The notes: generated by a model not told the origin, from the sequence alone. A stretch of 64,000 bases of DNA from Crocinitomicaceae bacterium (GCA_023262855.1 JALQYQ010000022.1:1-64000), one strand, 5' to 3'; counted from the stretch's first letter, positions 26,652-36,071 are shown. Made by a program: numbers and translations.

Positions 26652-27869
26652 ATGAAAAAAATCATCTATACACTTGTTGCATTTTCAACCTTATCATTTG
26701 CAACTCATGCACAAGATTATTGGCAGCAAAAAGATTCAGTCAACGGTGCAGGTAAATCTGTTTGTGGATTTTTTGTTCTCCAAAATGAAGGCTACATCGT
26801 TGGTGGTCTGGACGAATACAGCTTTTTACGAAAAATGTACTCTTACAATCCCGGACAAAATGATTGGGACAATGAAAACTCAATTGGAGGACCAAACGGT
26901 GATGGTTTAGACAGAGGTTCAGCTTCAACGTTTTCAATTGGAACGAAAGGATACATCTGTTTAGGTCAAGGTCAAACGAATCCTTATTTCAAAGATACTT
27001 GGGAGTTTGATTCCGAAACAGGCGCATGGTCTCAAAAAGCTGATTTCTTAGGAAGTGCGCGTAGACAAGCATTTCAGTTTGCAGTTGATGGCTTTGCATA
27101 TGTGGGCGGTGGACAAGATGCTACTGGCTTGAAAAAAGATTTTTATAAATACGATCCAGCAACCAATGTTTGGACCCAATTGAATGATTTTGCTGGAACG
27201 GCTAGAAGACAAGCTACAGCTTTCGCAATGGGTGCAGAAGGTTATGTAGGAACTGGAGATGATGGCGTTTTACGCAATGACTTTTGGATGTATGTTCCAT
27301 CAACTGACACATGGATTCAAAAAGCAAATTTCCCTGGAACACCAAGAGCAGGTGCTGTTTCTTGGGGAATTTTCCCAACTGGATTCATTGCTACAGGTGA
27401 AGACAATACTTATACCTACAAAAAAGACGTTTGGGAATACAATTACTTCGCAAATGTGTGGGTGCAACGTACAGATTTAACAGGACCAGCGCGTAAAAAT
27501 GCAGTTGCCTTTGTAATCGATGGAATCGCCTATTTGGGAACAGGATATAATGGAACTTTCTTAGATGATTTCTATGCGTATTATGGAATTGTTGGATTGG
27601 ATGAAAAAACAACAACGTTTACTTCAAGTTGCTTTCCGAATCCAACTGTAAATGAAGTGATTATTACAGGTGAAATTTCAAATTTGGAACAATCTTCATT
27701 ACGCGTATTCTCGATTTCTGGTCTAGATGTAACAGAACAAGTTGAATATACCTATGCATCGAATGAAATGAAACTTTCTATTGGAAATTTAGCCCCTGGA
27801 AATTACATTTATAAATTAATCAATACCGACAATCAATCCACCTCAACCGGCAAAATAATCAAATTGTAA
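26652..27869 (+). CDS. Kelch-repeat T9SS substrate, paralogue 4
   Basis: The product is 405 residues from MKKIIYTLVAFSTLSFATHAQ, a clear signal peptide. The frame is open for 19 more codons upstream, but they overlap the previous gene and lack a leader, so I start at 26652. Kelch blades run to about residue 315 and a type A sorting domain follows (CFPNPTVNEVIITGE). Its first blade differs (NENSIGGPNGDGLDRGSAST). The stop overlaps the lipoprotein ATG by one base. Confidence 0.88.
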   Translation: MKKIIYTLVAFSTLSFATHAQDYWQQKDSVNGAGKSVCGFFVLQNEGYIVGGLDEYSFLRKMYSYNPGQNDWDNENSIGGPNGDGLDRGSASTFSIGTKGYICLGQGQTNPYFKDTWEFDSETGAWSQKADFLGSARRQAFQFAVDGFAYVGGGQDATGLKKDFYKYDPATNVWTQLNDFAGTARRQATAFAMGAEGYVGTGDDGVLRNDFWMYVPSTDTWIQKANFPGTPRAGAVSWGIFPTGFIATGEDNTYTYKKDVWEYNYFANVWVQRTDLTGPARKNAVAFVIDGIAYLGTGYNGTFLDDFYAYYGIVGLDEKTTTFTSSCFPNPTVNEVIITGEISNLEQSSLRVFSISGLDVTEQVEYTYASNEMKLSIGNLAPGNYIYKLINTDNQSTSTGKIIKL

Positions 27870-28225
27870 TGAAGACACTTTCATTTTGCATCGTAGCATT
27901 GTTCCTTTTTGCTTGTTCACAACCAAGTTCAAATTCATCCACTGAAGAAACAAGTGAAAACACAAATGATGTTTCTTCAGAAGAAAAATTCGAGGTGATC
28001 ACAACGGTTAATCCGGATCAATCTTTTGGTTATCAAATTTTGAAAGATGGTAAATTGATGATTGACCAAAAAAACATTCCAGCGATACAAGGAATTCAAG
28101 GATTTTCTTCTAAAAAAGATGCTGAAACAACGGCAAATTTTGCGATTGAAAAAATTAAAAAAGGCGCCTTCCCTCCTACTATTTCGGTTGACGAATTAGA
28201 TAGTTTAGGTGTAATCGAAAAATAA
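27869..28225 (+). CDS. DUF4907-type lipoprotein closing the Kelch operon
   Basis: The 118-residue protein has a lipoprotein signal (LFLFAC, Cys at about residue 16), a Ser/Thr/Glu-rich linker (about 17-40) and a small domain. The domain pattern FGYQILKDGKLMIDQKNIPAIQG, SSKKDAETTANFAIEKI, GAFPPTISVDELDSLG fits the DUF4907 family of Bacteroidetes. The function is unknown. It is translationally coupled to Kelch paralogue 4 (one-base overlap), so it may anchor or serve the Kelch proteins; that is inference. Confidence 0.72.
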   Translation: MKTLSFCIVALFLFACSQPSSNSSTEETSENTNDVSSEEKFEVITTVNPDQSFGYQILKDGKLMIDQKNIPAIQGIQGFSSKKDAETTANFAIEKIKKGAFPPTISVDELDSLGVIEK

Positions 28226-28323
28226 TTTATCTACACTTAATTCCCGTAAAACGATTTAGTTCTAAGGTTCCTTGACTAACTTTTTTTAAATCCTTTAAAT
28301 TATCGCTAATCAACATTTTAGAG

Positions 28324-28354
28324 TTGTATAAATTGGATTTTCAGTGTATTTTTG
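28324..28354 (+). promoter_or_regulatory. Promoter of the 28399-35548 operon
   Basis: TTG (28324-28326), a 20-base spacer and TATTTTTG (28347-28354) fit the Bacteroidetes TTG-N19-TAnnTTTG promoter. The -7 box sits in the loop of a perfect inverted repeat, TTTCAGT (28339-28345) and ACTGAAA (28358-28364), which could be an operator. Confidence 0.6.
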
Positions 28355-28398
28355 GCAACTGAAACCAATTAATTATTCAACATAATCGACTCTACACT

Positions 28399-28710
28399 AT
28401 GAAGAATCTCTTCATTCTATTGCTATCATTTTCTCTCTCGAGTTTAGCTTATTCTCAAAATTGCACTTACAGTTTTAAAGGCAATCTGACTGAAACAAAC
28501 AAGGAAACAATTTTGAATGAATTATCGCTCGTTCCTCTGGTTGAAAATTGTACCGTGATTTTCAAAATTGACCAGCAAATGGGACAAATTCGATTTTCAT
28601 TAAAAAAATCCAACGAACGCAATGAAAACGAGAGCCCATTCTCTCCCATTGATGTTAAAGCTATTTTATTAAAATACGCCTTGGAACCAGTTGATTTCAC
28701 ACTGAATTAA
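28399..28710 (+). CDS. Small exported protein of unknown function
   Basis: The 103-residue protein has a signal peptide (MKNLFILLLSFSLSSLAYSQ). The mature part has two Cys and reads like a compact alpha/beta domain (NKETILNELSLVPLVENCTVIFKID, then DVKAILLKYALEPVDFTLN). The helix-strand pattern recalls heavy-metal-associated-like or BON-like folds, but I cannot assign it. It is the first gene after a good promoter and lies 11 bases before the large adhesin gene, so it belongs to the type-B-CTD/PorP/OmpA operon. Confidence 0.6.
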   Translation: MKNLFILLLSFSLSSLAYSQNCTYSFKGNLTETNKETILNELSLVPLVENCTVIFKIDQQMGQIRFSLKKSNERNENESPFSPIDVKAILLKYALEPVDFTLN

Positions 28711-28721
28711 GCCACTCTTTT

Positions 28722-31700
28722 ATGAAAATCTATTTTTCTTTTTGTCTTGCTTTTCTGAGCACGTTTGCTCTTTATGCACAATCAGACAATTGTTCTACCG
28801 CAACTCCATTAAGCGTTAATAGTTCTTGTGTTACAACTGCTGGAACAAGTGCGAGCGCTACACAATCGATTGCAGGATGCACAGGAACGGCTGATGATGA
28901 TGTTTGGTACGAATTTGTCGCTACAGGAACATCTCAACAAATTGTTGTTACTCCAAGTGCTAGTTTTGATGCCGTGGTGCAATTGTTTTCTGGAACTTGT
29001 GCCGCGTTGATTTCAAACACGTGCAAAAATGATTTCGGTGTAGGCTTAGCAGAAACTATTAATGCAACCGGATTAACAATCGGTAACACCTATAAAATAA
29101 GAGTTTACCATTTTGCATCTGGAGCTGGTTCTGGAACATTTACAATTTGTGTCACAAATCCACCTGTAGCGCCTTCAAATGATGCGTGTGGTGGAGCAGT
29201 AACACTTTCAGTTAATCCAAGTTGTTCGTATACAGCAGGAACAACGGTTGGCGCAACACAATCCTACACAGGTTGTTCTGGAACAGCTGACGATGACGTT
29301 TGGTACAAATTCGTTGCTACAAATGCCGTTCAAACAATTACGGTGCACCCAACAAGTACAATGGATGCTGTTATTCAATTGTACTCAGGTACGGGATGCT
29401 CAACTCTATCTGCTATGACATGCCAAGACAACACGTTTAATTCGCAAGATGAACAACTTTCAGCGGTTGGGCTTATTCCAGGACAAATCTATTACGTGCG
29501 TGTTTATGATTATTACGTTGGAACACCTGGAACATTTCAAATTTGTGTAACGGGTACTGCAACTGCAGCGCCAACAAATGATGAACCATGCTCAGCAATA
29601 CAATTACCAACCGTAACGGCTTCTTGTGTATATTCTCAATTTACAACAATTGGAGCCACATCAACAGTTGCAGCGCCAACTCCTTCAAGTTGTGTCGGAG
29701 GTTCGGGACTACAACAAGGTGGATACTCAGCAACCTCAAAAGACGTTTGGTTTAAAATTACTGTTCCGTCATCAGGAAGTATTCAAGTAACTTCTGAACC
29801 TAACATTGGTACTGGCGCAATTACGGATGGTGTAATGGCATTGTATTCTGGAACGTGTGGTTCGCTTACACAAATAGCTTGTTCAGACGATCATACCCTT
29901 TATCCAGGTACTGCAAATGATTTATTGCCTATGATTTCAGCAAGTTCATTAACTCCAGGTTCTACCGTGTATTTGCGTTATTTTGGTTACGGTTCTTCTT
30001 CCGGATTATTCGGTATTTGTGTCTCTACCACAACAAATGATAATTGTGCAAATGCGCTATACATCTGTGACATTAATGGATACAGTGCTTCAACAAGTGC
30101 TGCTTACACGCCAGACAGACCAGATAATATGCGAGGAAACAACGAAGACATCAATGGTGTTAATCAAGTAGATGGAATCAACACGGGAGGAATTTTTGGT
30201 CAAGGTGGATCTTGGGGAACAGGAGCACCGGCGTTTGACGTGACAATTAACAACAACTCTTGGATCAAATTCACGGCTTCATCAACTTCAGCAACATTGG
30301 ATGTTTCAATTTTCGATTGTTGGGTGGGAAATTATCCTTCTGGTGGAATTCAAATGCAAATTTTTGAAGGAAATAACTGTACGAATTTCGTTCCCGTTTC
30401 AAACTTCATGGAAAATAGCACTGGATTTACAATCACCGCAAACAATTTAACCATTGGTAATAATTATTATTTGATGGTTGATGGATTTGCAGGTGACATT
30501 TGTAATTATACCATTACAGCTCAATCAGGTGTTCAATTTCCAGATATTGCGAATGTCGCCCCTATTTGTGCTGGACAAAGTGTTACTTTAACCGCGCCAT
30601 CAGGTGCTACCTCTTATGAATGGCAACACAATGGTGCCACAACACAATCCGTTACCGTAACACCAGGAACAACGCAATCCTATTTTTGTGAAGTTTCTGG
30701 GTTGTGCGGCTACAAACAAATGTTAGACGTAACAGTGCAAGTAAATCCTTTGCCAAACGTTTCCATTGCAGAAGGATTAAGTGTTTCAATTTGTACCGGA
30801 AATTCAACTACTTTGACAGCAAACGGAGCAAGTTCCTATTCTTGGAATACGGGTTCTACTTCTACAAGTTTAAATGTAAATCCAACTACAACAACAAGCT
30901 ATACGGTTACTGGAACAAGTTTAGGATGTACAGCTTCAGCAACAACTTCTGTCGTTGTAAATGCACTTCCAACCTTATCTGTTAACCCTACAAGTACGAA
31001 TTCAAATTGTGGTGCTTCAACTGGATCATTGAATGGAGCTGTTGGATCTGGAGCAGGAACCTTGGATTATCTGTGGACAAATGGATCAGGAACGACGATT
31101 GGAACAACTACTTCCGTTTCAAGTTTACCTGCAGGCGTTTATAATTTAGCAATCACGGATGACAATGGTTGTGTTGGAAATTTCGGTCCATTCAACATTA
31201 TCAATCCAGGAGCACCAGCTGCACCAACAATTGTTGTAGACGATGCAACACCTTGTGATTTAGGAACAGTGAACTTTAGTGTTTCAAGTTCTACTAGTGG
31301 AGCAACATTCAATTGGACTGGACCAAATGGTTTCATTTCTACATCAAATGCATTTGTAATCAATAACATTAGTTCATCGGATGTTGGGAATTATTGTGTT
31401 ACTGCCACTTCTGCTGGATGTACTGGTCCTTCAAGTTGCCAAACTATTACAATTCAAACTCCACCAGTAATTCAAATTGATGCTACAGGAGGAGATTCAA
31501 CCATTTGTTTCAATACAGATTTTGATTTACTTGCTTCTGGTGGGACAAATTATTCATGGAGCGGACCAAATTCTTTCACTTCAACAAATTCTACGATTTC
31601 ATTCACAAATGCTACGAATCTCTTAGCTGGATATTTTTATTTATCGGGGACAGATGTAAACGGTTGTTCAGGTGAAGATTCAATCCTAATTTCAATCTTT

Positions 31701-32483
31701 AATCTTCCAAATCTGACCTTAAATTCATCTGCAAATAACGACGTTTACTGTTTAAATGCAATTGTTTCCTTGAGTTCAAATGGCGCGAATTCGTATAACT
31801 GGTCAGGACCAAATGGTTTTACTTCTTCTATTGCGAATCCTGTAATTCCAAACGCAAGTGCAATTAATGAAGGTTGGTATGTGTTGACAGGAACAGATTT
31901 AGAAACTTGTGCAAATCAGGATAGTATTTACGTAAGAATTATCACTTCAGTTCCTGCGGATGGAACACCAAGTGACACCTTGCTTTGTCCTGGAACACCA
32001 GTGACATTTTATGCTTCGGGCGGGTCAAGTTATTCGTGGAGCGGACCAAATTCGTTCACTTCTACTGCTCAAAATCCAACAATCGAATCCACAACAATCG
32101 AAGAAACAGGATGGTACACCGTTACTGTAATCGATACAAATGGTTGTGTCGGGTTTGATTCAACCTACATTTTGGTTGAAAACAACAAGAATTGTTTATT
32201 CATTCCAGATTTGATTACTCCTGACTTTGATAATCACAACGATAATTGGGTAATCCCAGGAATCGAAAATTTCGACAAGGCTGTTGTTCAGATTTTCAAT
32301 CGTTGGGGGAATTTAATTTACTATTCTTCACCTTACAACAATGATTGGAACGGACAAGTGAATCGTGGTGCAACAATCGATGGCAAGGATGGAAAAGTTC
32401 CAGTTGGAACCTACTTCTACATTATTGAATTGAATGAAGGAGAAAACACGACTTACAAAGGATATATCGATGTTCAATACTAA
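28722..32483 (+). CDS. Large surface protein with PPC-like and Ig/PKD-like repeats and T9SS type B C-terminal domain
   Basis: This 1253-residue protein has a signal peptide (to about YAQ), four PPC-like beta modules (each opening like NDACGGAVTLSVNPSC and containing DDVWYKFVAT; about 22-600), then Ig-like/SprB-type repeats rich in Ser/Thr/Asn (about 600-1150, with YSWSGPNSFTST recurring). A gliding-motility-associated C-terminal domain (type B CTD, about 1165-1253) ends it: FIPDLITPDFDNHNDNW, VQIFNRWGNLIYYS, GTYFYIIEL. Type B CTD proteins pass through the T9SS and usually need a PorP/SprF partner; that partner is the next gene. An adhesin-like role on the surface is likely. Confidence 0.9.
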   Translation: MKIYFSFCLAFLSTFALYAQSDNCSTATPLSVNSSCVTTAGTSASATQSIAGCTGTADDDVWYEFVATGTSQQIVVTPSASFDAVVQLFSGTCAALISNTCKNDFGVGLAETINATGLTIGNTYKIRVYHFASGAGSGTFTICVTNPPVAPSNDACGGAVTLSVNPSCSYTAGTTVGATQSYTGCSGTADDDVWYKFVATNAVQTITVHPTSTMDAVIQLYSGTGCSTLSAMTCQDNTFNSQDEQLSAVGLIPGQIYYVRVYDYYVGTPGTFQICVTGTATAAPTNDEPCSAIQLPTVTASCVYSQFTTIGATSTVAAPTPSSCVGGSGLQQGGYSATSKDVWFKITVPSSGSIQVTSEPNIGTGAITDGVMALYSGTCGSLTQIACSDDHTLYPGTANDLLPMISASSLTPGSTVYLRYFGYGSSSGLFGICVSTTTNDNCANALYICDINGYSASTSAAYTPDRPDNMRGNNEDINGVNQVDGINTGGIFGQGGSWGTGAPAFDVTINNNSWIKFTASSTSATLDVSIFDCWVGNYPSGGIQMQIFEGNNCTNFVPVSNFMENSTGFTITANNLTIGNNYYLMVDGFAGDICNYTITAQSGVQFPDIANVAPICAGQSVTLTAPSGATSYEWQHNGATTQSVTVTPGTTQSYFCEVSGLCGYKQMLDVTVQVNPLPNVSIAEGLSVSICTGNSTTLTANGASSYSWNTGSTSTSLNVNPTTTTSYTVTGTSLGCTASATTSVVVNALPTLSVNPTSTNSNCGASTGSLNGAVGSGAGTLDYLWTNGSGTTIGTTTSVSSLPAGVYNLAITDDNGCVGNFGPFNIINPGAPAAPTIVVDDATPCDLGTVNFSVSSSTSGATFNWTGPNGFISTSNAFVINNISSSDVGNYCVTATSAGCTGPSSCQTITIQTPPVIQIDATGGDSTICFNTDFDLLASGGTNYSWSGPNSFTSTNSTISFTNATNLLAGYFYLSGTDVNGCSGEDSILISIFNLPNLTLNSSANNDVYCLNAIVSLSSNGANSYNWSGPNGFTSSIANPVIPNASAINEGWYVLTGTDLETCANQDSIYVRIITSVPADGTPSDTLLCPGTPVTFYASGGSSYSWSGPNSFTSTAQNPTIESTTIEETGWYTVTVIDTNGCVGFDSTYILVENNKNCLFIPDLITPDFDNHNDNWVIPGIENFDKAVVQIFNRWGNLIYYSSPYNNDWNGQVNRGATIDGKDGKVPVGTYFYIIELNEGENTTYKGYIDVQY

Positions 32484-32493
32484 ACCGAGAGAG

Positions 32494-33402
32494 ATGAGAA
32501 AATTATTCATAGCACTATTTATTAGTTCAGCCTTTTCTTCGTTTGGTCAACAGGATGAACAAATGTCGCTGTACATGTACAATCCGTTGTATTTCAATCC
32601 TGCGTATGCTGGAAGTAGAGATGCAATTAGCGCGGTTGCACTAGCACGTTTTCAATGGGTTGGTTACAAAGGCGCACCCATGTCGCAATGGTTCAGTGCC
32701 CACGCTCCTATTCTTCGTAAATCAATGGGAATTGGTGGACACGTAATCAATGATCAAATTGGAAGTAGAACCAGAACTTCAGCCTATTTGGATGTCAATT
32801 CAAGTATTCAATTAAATAAGAAACAAGATCGCTTGGCAGTTGGAATTACGGGTGGTTTTGATGCAATGGGATATGATTTTTCGAATTCAACGGTGATTGA
32901 TCAAACAGACCCATATTATGGAAGTTCATTCTCAACAACAAAACCAAATATCGGGGCTGGAATCTATTATTACGGGAAGAAACATTACGTTGGATTCTCA
33001 GTTCCGCGCTTGTTTGAATCGAAAATTGAGGTGAACAACCTTCTTGAAAAAATTACAAAACGTCACTTTTTTGTTTCGGCTGGCTATGTCTTTGATTTAA
33101 ACTCTGTTTTCAAATTGAAACCTTCCACATTAATTAAATACACGCCAAATGCGCCAATTACCATTGATGCAAATCTAAGTTTACTGATGTATGATAAATT
33201 GTGGACAGGCCTGATGTATCGTTTTCATGAAGCAATGGGTGTGAACATCGTTTACAATATCAAGCAAACATTCAGTGTTGGTTATGTCTATGATTTTCCA
33301 ATCAATGGATTGCGTTCCTATCAATCGGGATCACATGAAATTTTGTTGCAATACGACATCAAACCAAAGAAACAAGCTCTAACCTCACCAAGATATTTTT
33401 AA
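32494..33402 (+). CDS. PorP/SprF-family type IX secretion membrane protein
   Basis: The product is 302 residues from MRKLFIALFISSAFSSFGQ, a clean signal peptide. The frame is open for 20 more codons upstream, but they overlap the adhesin gene, so I start at 32494. The family hallmark follows at once: SLYMYNPLYFNPAYAGSRD. The rest is beta-barrel-like, with GIGGHVINDQIGSRTRTSAYLD and GIYYYGKKHYVGFSVPRLF. PorP/SprF proteins sit in the outer membrane and assist export or anchoring of the type-B-CTD protein encoded beside them. It is one base from the following OmpA gene. Confidence 0.93.
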   Translation: MRKLFIALFISSAFSSFGQQDEQMSLYMYNPLYFNPAYAGSRDAISAVALARFQWVGYKGAPMSQWFSAHAPILRKSMGIGGHVINDQIGSRTRTSAYLDVNSSIQLNKKQDRLAVGITGGFDAMGYDFSNSTVIDQTDPYYGSSFSTTKPNIGAGIYYYGKKHYVGFSVPRLFESKIEVNNLLEKITKRHFFVSAGYVFDLNSVFKLKPSTLIKYTPNAPITIDANLSLLMYDKLWTGLMYRFHEAMGVNIVYNIKQTFSVGYVYDFPINGLRSYQSGSHEILLQYDIKPKKQALTSPRYF

Positions 33403-33403
33403 A

Positions 33404-35548
33404 ATGCAAAAATCAATCATTGTACTTTTTAGTCTAATCGTTTTTCAATTGTTTGGACAGTTAAAATCGAAAGTGGCTGCAGAACATTTTGGGAGAATGG
33501 AATATGCATTGTGTGTTGACATGTACGATGAACTCAGTTCAAAATTCCTGAACGGAAAAACAAAACCTGAAGCGGACTGGGAATTTGTTCGTAGAGCAGC
33601 GATTTGTCACTTTCAGCTTTTTGAGATGAAAGAAGCAAGTTCACACTTTGAGCATTTAAAATCGAGCAATCATTTAACGGAAAAAGATCGTGAGTTGTAC
33701 ATCCAAACACTGCGCTATACTGAACAATATAATGCGAGTAAACTACTAATTCACGAAAGCACAACTTTGTTTCCGAACAATGCCTTCTTTAAACAATTAA
33801 AAACCAAGGAAGATGCCTTTGCTCAATTGTTTGAGGATTCATCGCTTTACTCCATCAAAGAATCAGCGTTTAATTCTGGAATGGGCGACTTTGCTCCAGC
33901 TTTCTTTAACAATGGACTAGTTTACGCTTCGAAATCGGTGAACACAAAAGCAATTCATCCGACGTATGGCTGGGATGACAGTTATTACATCAATCTTCAA
34001 CAAGTACAATTTCTCAATGATTCAACAGTTGGAAAAAGTGAATTATTGAAAGACAATTTCCTTTCAAAAGCGCATGACGGTCCTGTATGTTTCAATTCGA
34101 AAGGTGATTGGATGGTAATTACCAAAAACACCTTGGGAAAACAAAAAGGGAAAGAAACCATCATGCTTTCGTTGTATTTCTCCCAGTTGGTAAATGGCGA
34201 ATGGACAGAATTAACACCGTTTAAATACAATTCCGATTTGTACAACACAGGACATGCAGTCTTTGCTGAAAACGACCAAGCACTTTATTTCGTTTGTGAT
34301 AAAACGGGTGGTTTTGGTGAAGCAGATTTGTATGTGTCACGATTGAAAAATGGCGAATGGTCTGAACCTGTAAATCTTGGTCCAACAGTCAACACTTCTC
34401 AAAACGAATTATTTCCGTTCGTGCAAAACAACACTTTGTATTTCGCTTCAAATGGTCATTTTGGTTTAGGAGGATTGGATGTCTTTAGCATTGAAATTCA
34501 AGGTGGAACAACTGTGAATAATCTTGGTTATCCGGTAAACACCAGTCACGATGATTTTGGCTTAATCCTCGATTCAACCGGTTTAAAAGGATTTCTTTCG
34601 AGTAATCGTGGTGACAACATTGATCGCATTTATTCGTATAAAAAGCGTCCAATTCATGTGAATTTGAATGGAATTGTTTACGCGCAATACCGCGAACAAG
34701 AACCGTTGGCGAATCAAATTATTTATTTACAAAACGAAACAAACAAGCAAATCGATACCTTGTATTCAAACGAATTTGGACAATTTACTTCAAGTATCAG
34801 TTTAAATGAAAATTACAGAGTTTACACAGACAAAGAAGAGTTCATTCTTCTAAAAGAAGCCTTGGTTCCCACACAAGGAATTAAAAAAGATTCTACGTTT
34901 TATTGTGAATTGGCTTTAAAACCAACAACGATACAAATTCACTTACGTGTTGTTGAAGCTCGAACTGGGAAAATCATTCCGAATGCAACAACGAGTGTAA
35001 CCGACTACGCAATCAACAAAGACACAACGATGATCACCAACGAACTGGGAATGGTAACGATGAAAGTGGATCGTAACAAATCCTATTGGGCGCATGCCGC
35101 GAAGAAAGGCTTTTTGGATGACAATGTAGCCTTCAACAGTACAAACGAAAACGACAAAGTAATCGATTTGGAACTGCGTCTCCCTCCTATTGTGAAAGGC
35201 GAAAAATTCAAATTGGAAAACATATTCTATGACTTGAACAAATCTACTTTGCGACCAGAAAGTAAAATCGCATTGGACAAATTGGCTGAGTTCATTAAGA
35301 AAAATGATTTAACGATTGAGTTGAGTGCCCACACGGATGCGCGCGGTAGTGACGCATACAACATGAAATTATCTCAAGCGCGTGCACAAAGTTGTGTTGA
35401 TTATTTGATTTCAAAGGGCGTAAAAAAATCATCCATTACAGCAAAAGGATATGGAGAAACGCAATTGCTTAACAAGTGTAAAAACAACGTGACTTGTCCG
35501 GAAGACATGCACCAAGAAAACCGTAGAACGGAAGTGAAGATATTGTGA
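33404..35548 (+). CDS. PorE-like OmpA-family protein, second copy
   Basis: This 714-residue exported protein has an N-terminal leader (to about FGQ), TPR-like helices (about 25-130), a PD40-type propeller (about 155-410, AEDQALYFVCDKTGGFGEADLYVSR-like blades), two beta-sandwich modules (about 425-590, LNGIVYAQYREQEPLANQ and VVEARTGKIIPNATTSV) and an OmpA domain (about 600-714). The OmpA domain keeps the ligand Asp (AHTDARGSD) and Arg (LSQARAQS), with a short Cys-bearing insertion (KCKNNVTCPED) near the end. The order matches PorE and the OmpA proteins usually encoded beside PorP/SprF. It ends the operon; no hairpin terminator follows, only the repeat array. Confidence 0.87.
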   Translation: MQKSIIVLFSLIVFQLFGQLKSKVAAEHFGRMEYALCVDMYDELSSKFLNGKTKPEADWEFVRRAAICHFQLFEMKEASSHFEHLKSSNHLTEKDRELYIQTLRYTEQYNASKLLIHESTTLFPNNAFFKQLKTKEDAFAQLFEDSSLYSIKESAFNSGMGDFAPAFFNNGLVYASKSVNTKAIHPTYGWDDSYYINLQQVQFLNDSTVGKSELLKDNFLSKAHDGPVCFNSKGDWMVITKNTLGKQKGKETIMLSLYFSQLVNGEWTELTPFKYNSDLYNTGHAVFAENDQALYFVCDKTGGFGEADLYVSRLKNGEWSEPVNLGPTVNTSQNELFPFVQNNTLYFASNGHFGLGGLDVFSIEIQGGTTVNNLGYPVNTSHDDFGLILDSTGLKGFLSSNRGDNIDRIYSYKKRPIHVNLNGIVYAQYREQEPLANQIIYLQNETNKQIDTLYSNEFGQFTSSISLNENYRVYTDKEEFILLKEALVPTQGIKKDSTFYCELALKPTTIQIHLRVVEARTGKIIPNATTSVTDYAINKDTTMITNELGMVTMKVDRNKSYWAHAAKKGFLDDNVAFNSTNENDKVIDLELRLPPIVKGEKFKLENIFYDLNKSTLRPESKIALDKLAEFIKKNDLTIELSAHTDARGSDAYNMKLSQARAQSCVDYLISKGVKKSSITAKGYGETQLLNKCKNNVTCPEDMHQENRRTEVKIL

Positions 35549-35575
35549 TTGAAGATTTAATGATCGAAACTTCAG

Positions 35576-35925
35576 TTGGAATTTCAATGAAATGATCGGG
35601 AAGCACTTTTTCACCAATTGGGAGCCTTGTGATTTCTTCAGGAATGTACATAACTTCTTTTGGAACGCTTGTGAATTCCCTTGGAACGTGCGTGCTTATT
35701 GTTGGAACGCGTGTGAATTCTCTTGGAACGCGTGAGAATCTTTTTGGAACGTTCAGAATTTAGTTGGAACGCGTGTGATTCCGCTTGGAACGCGTGTGAT
35801 TTTTGTTGGAACGTTTGGAATTTCTGTTGGAACCAAAGTGATTTCTTTTGGAAGGTGTAGGATTACACTTGGAACGTGTGGGATTTTTGTTGGAAGAGGT
35901 GAAACATGCTACTTTTTGGAAGACT
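35576..35925. repeat. Degenerate 21-bp tandem repeat array, about 15 units
   Basis: Units begin TTGGAACG and continue roughly as CGTGTGATTTNTG. Most are exactly 21 bases; one is 20 and the outer ones are longer. The best copies lie between about 35660 and 35890. Many contain the palindrome ACGCGT. Read on the minus strand, the units encode a heptapeptide like Ile-Thr-Arg-Val-Pro-Thr-Glu, but the 20-base unit and the irregular outer unit shift the frame and no start codon leads in. It is either a decayed repeat-protein gene or a non-coding minisatellite. Confidence 0.85.
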
Positions 35926-36071
35926 TTAAGCTGTTAAAATACTGGATAGAATCAGTAAGCAAAATTTAAATAGTTGAATTTTACAAACCCAATCATCCCA
36001 GTATTCCAACCTGAAGGAAATTTTCGAATTTCAACATCTTCAAATATTCAAATTATTGAATCTTCAAATCT

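Noticed and set aside
23040..27869. Kelch genes as an assembly duplication
   Set aside because: The four copies differ throughout, including leaders and sorting domains, so they are real paralogues.
35469..35651. 60-codon minus-strand ORF at the repeat array edge
   Set aside because: It runs antisense into the OmpA gene and its repeat part is frame-broken further upstream; kept only as evidence for the repeat, not as a gene.
35576..35925. CRISPR array
   Set aside because: The repeats are contiguous, degenerate and without unique spacers, and no cas genes are present.
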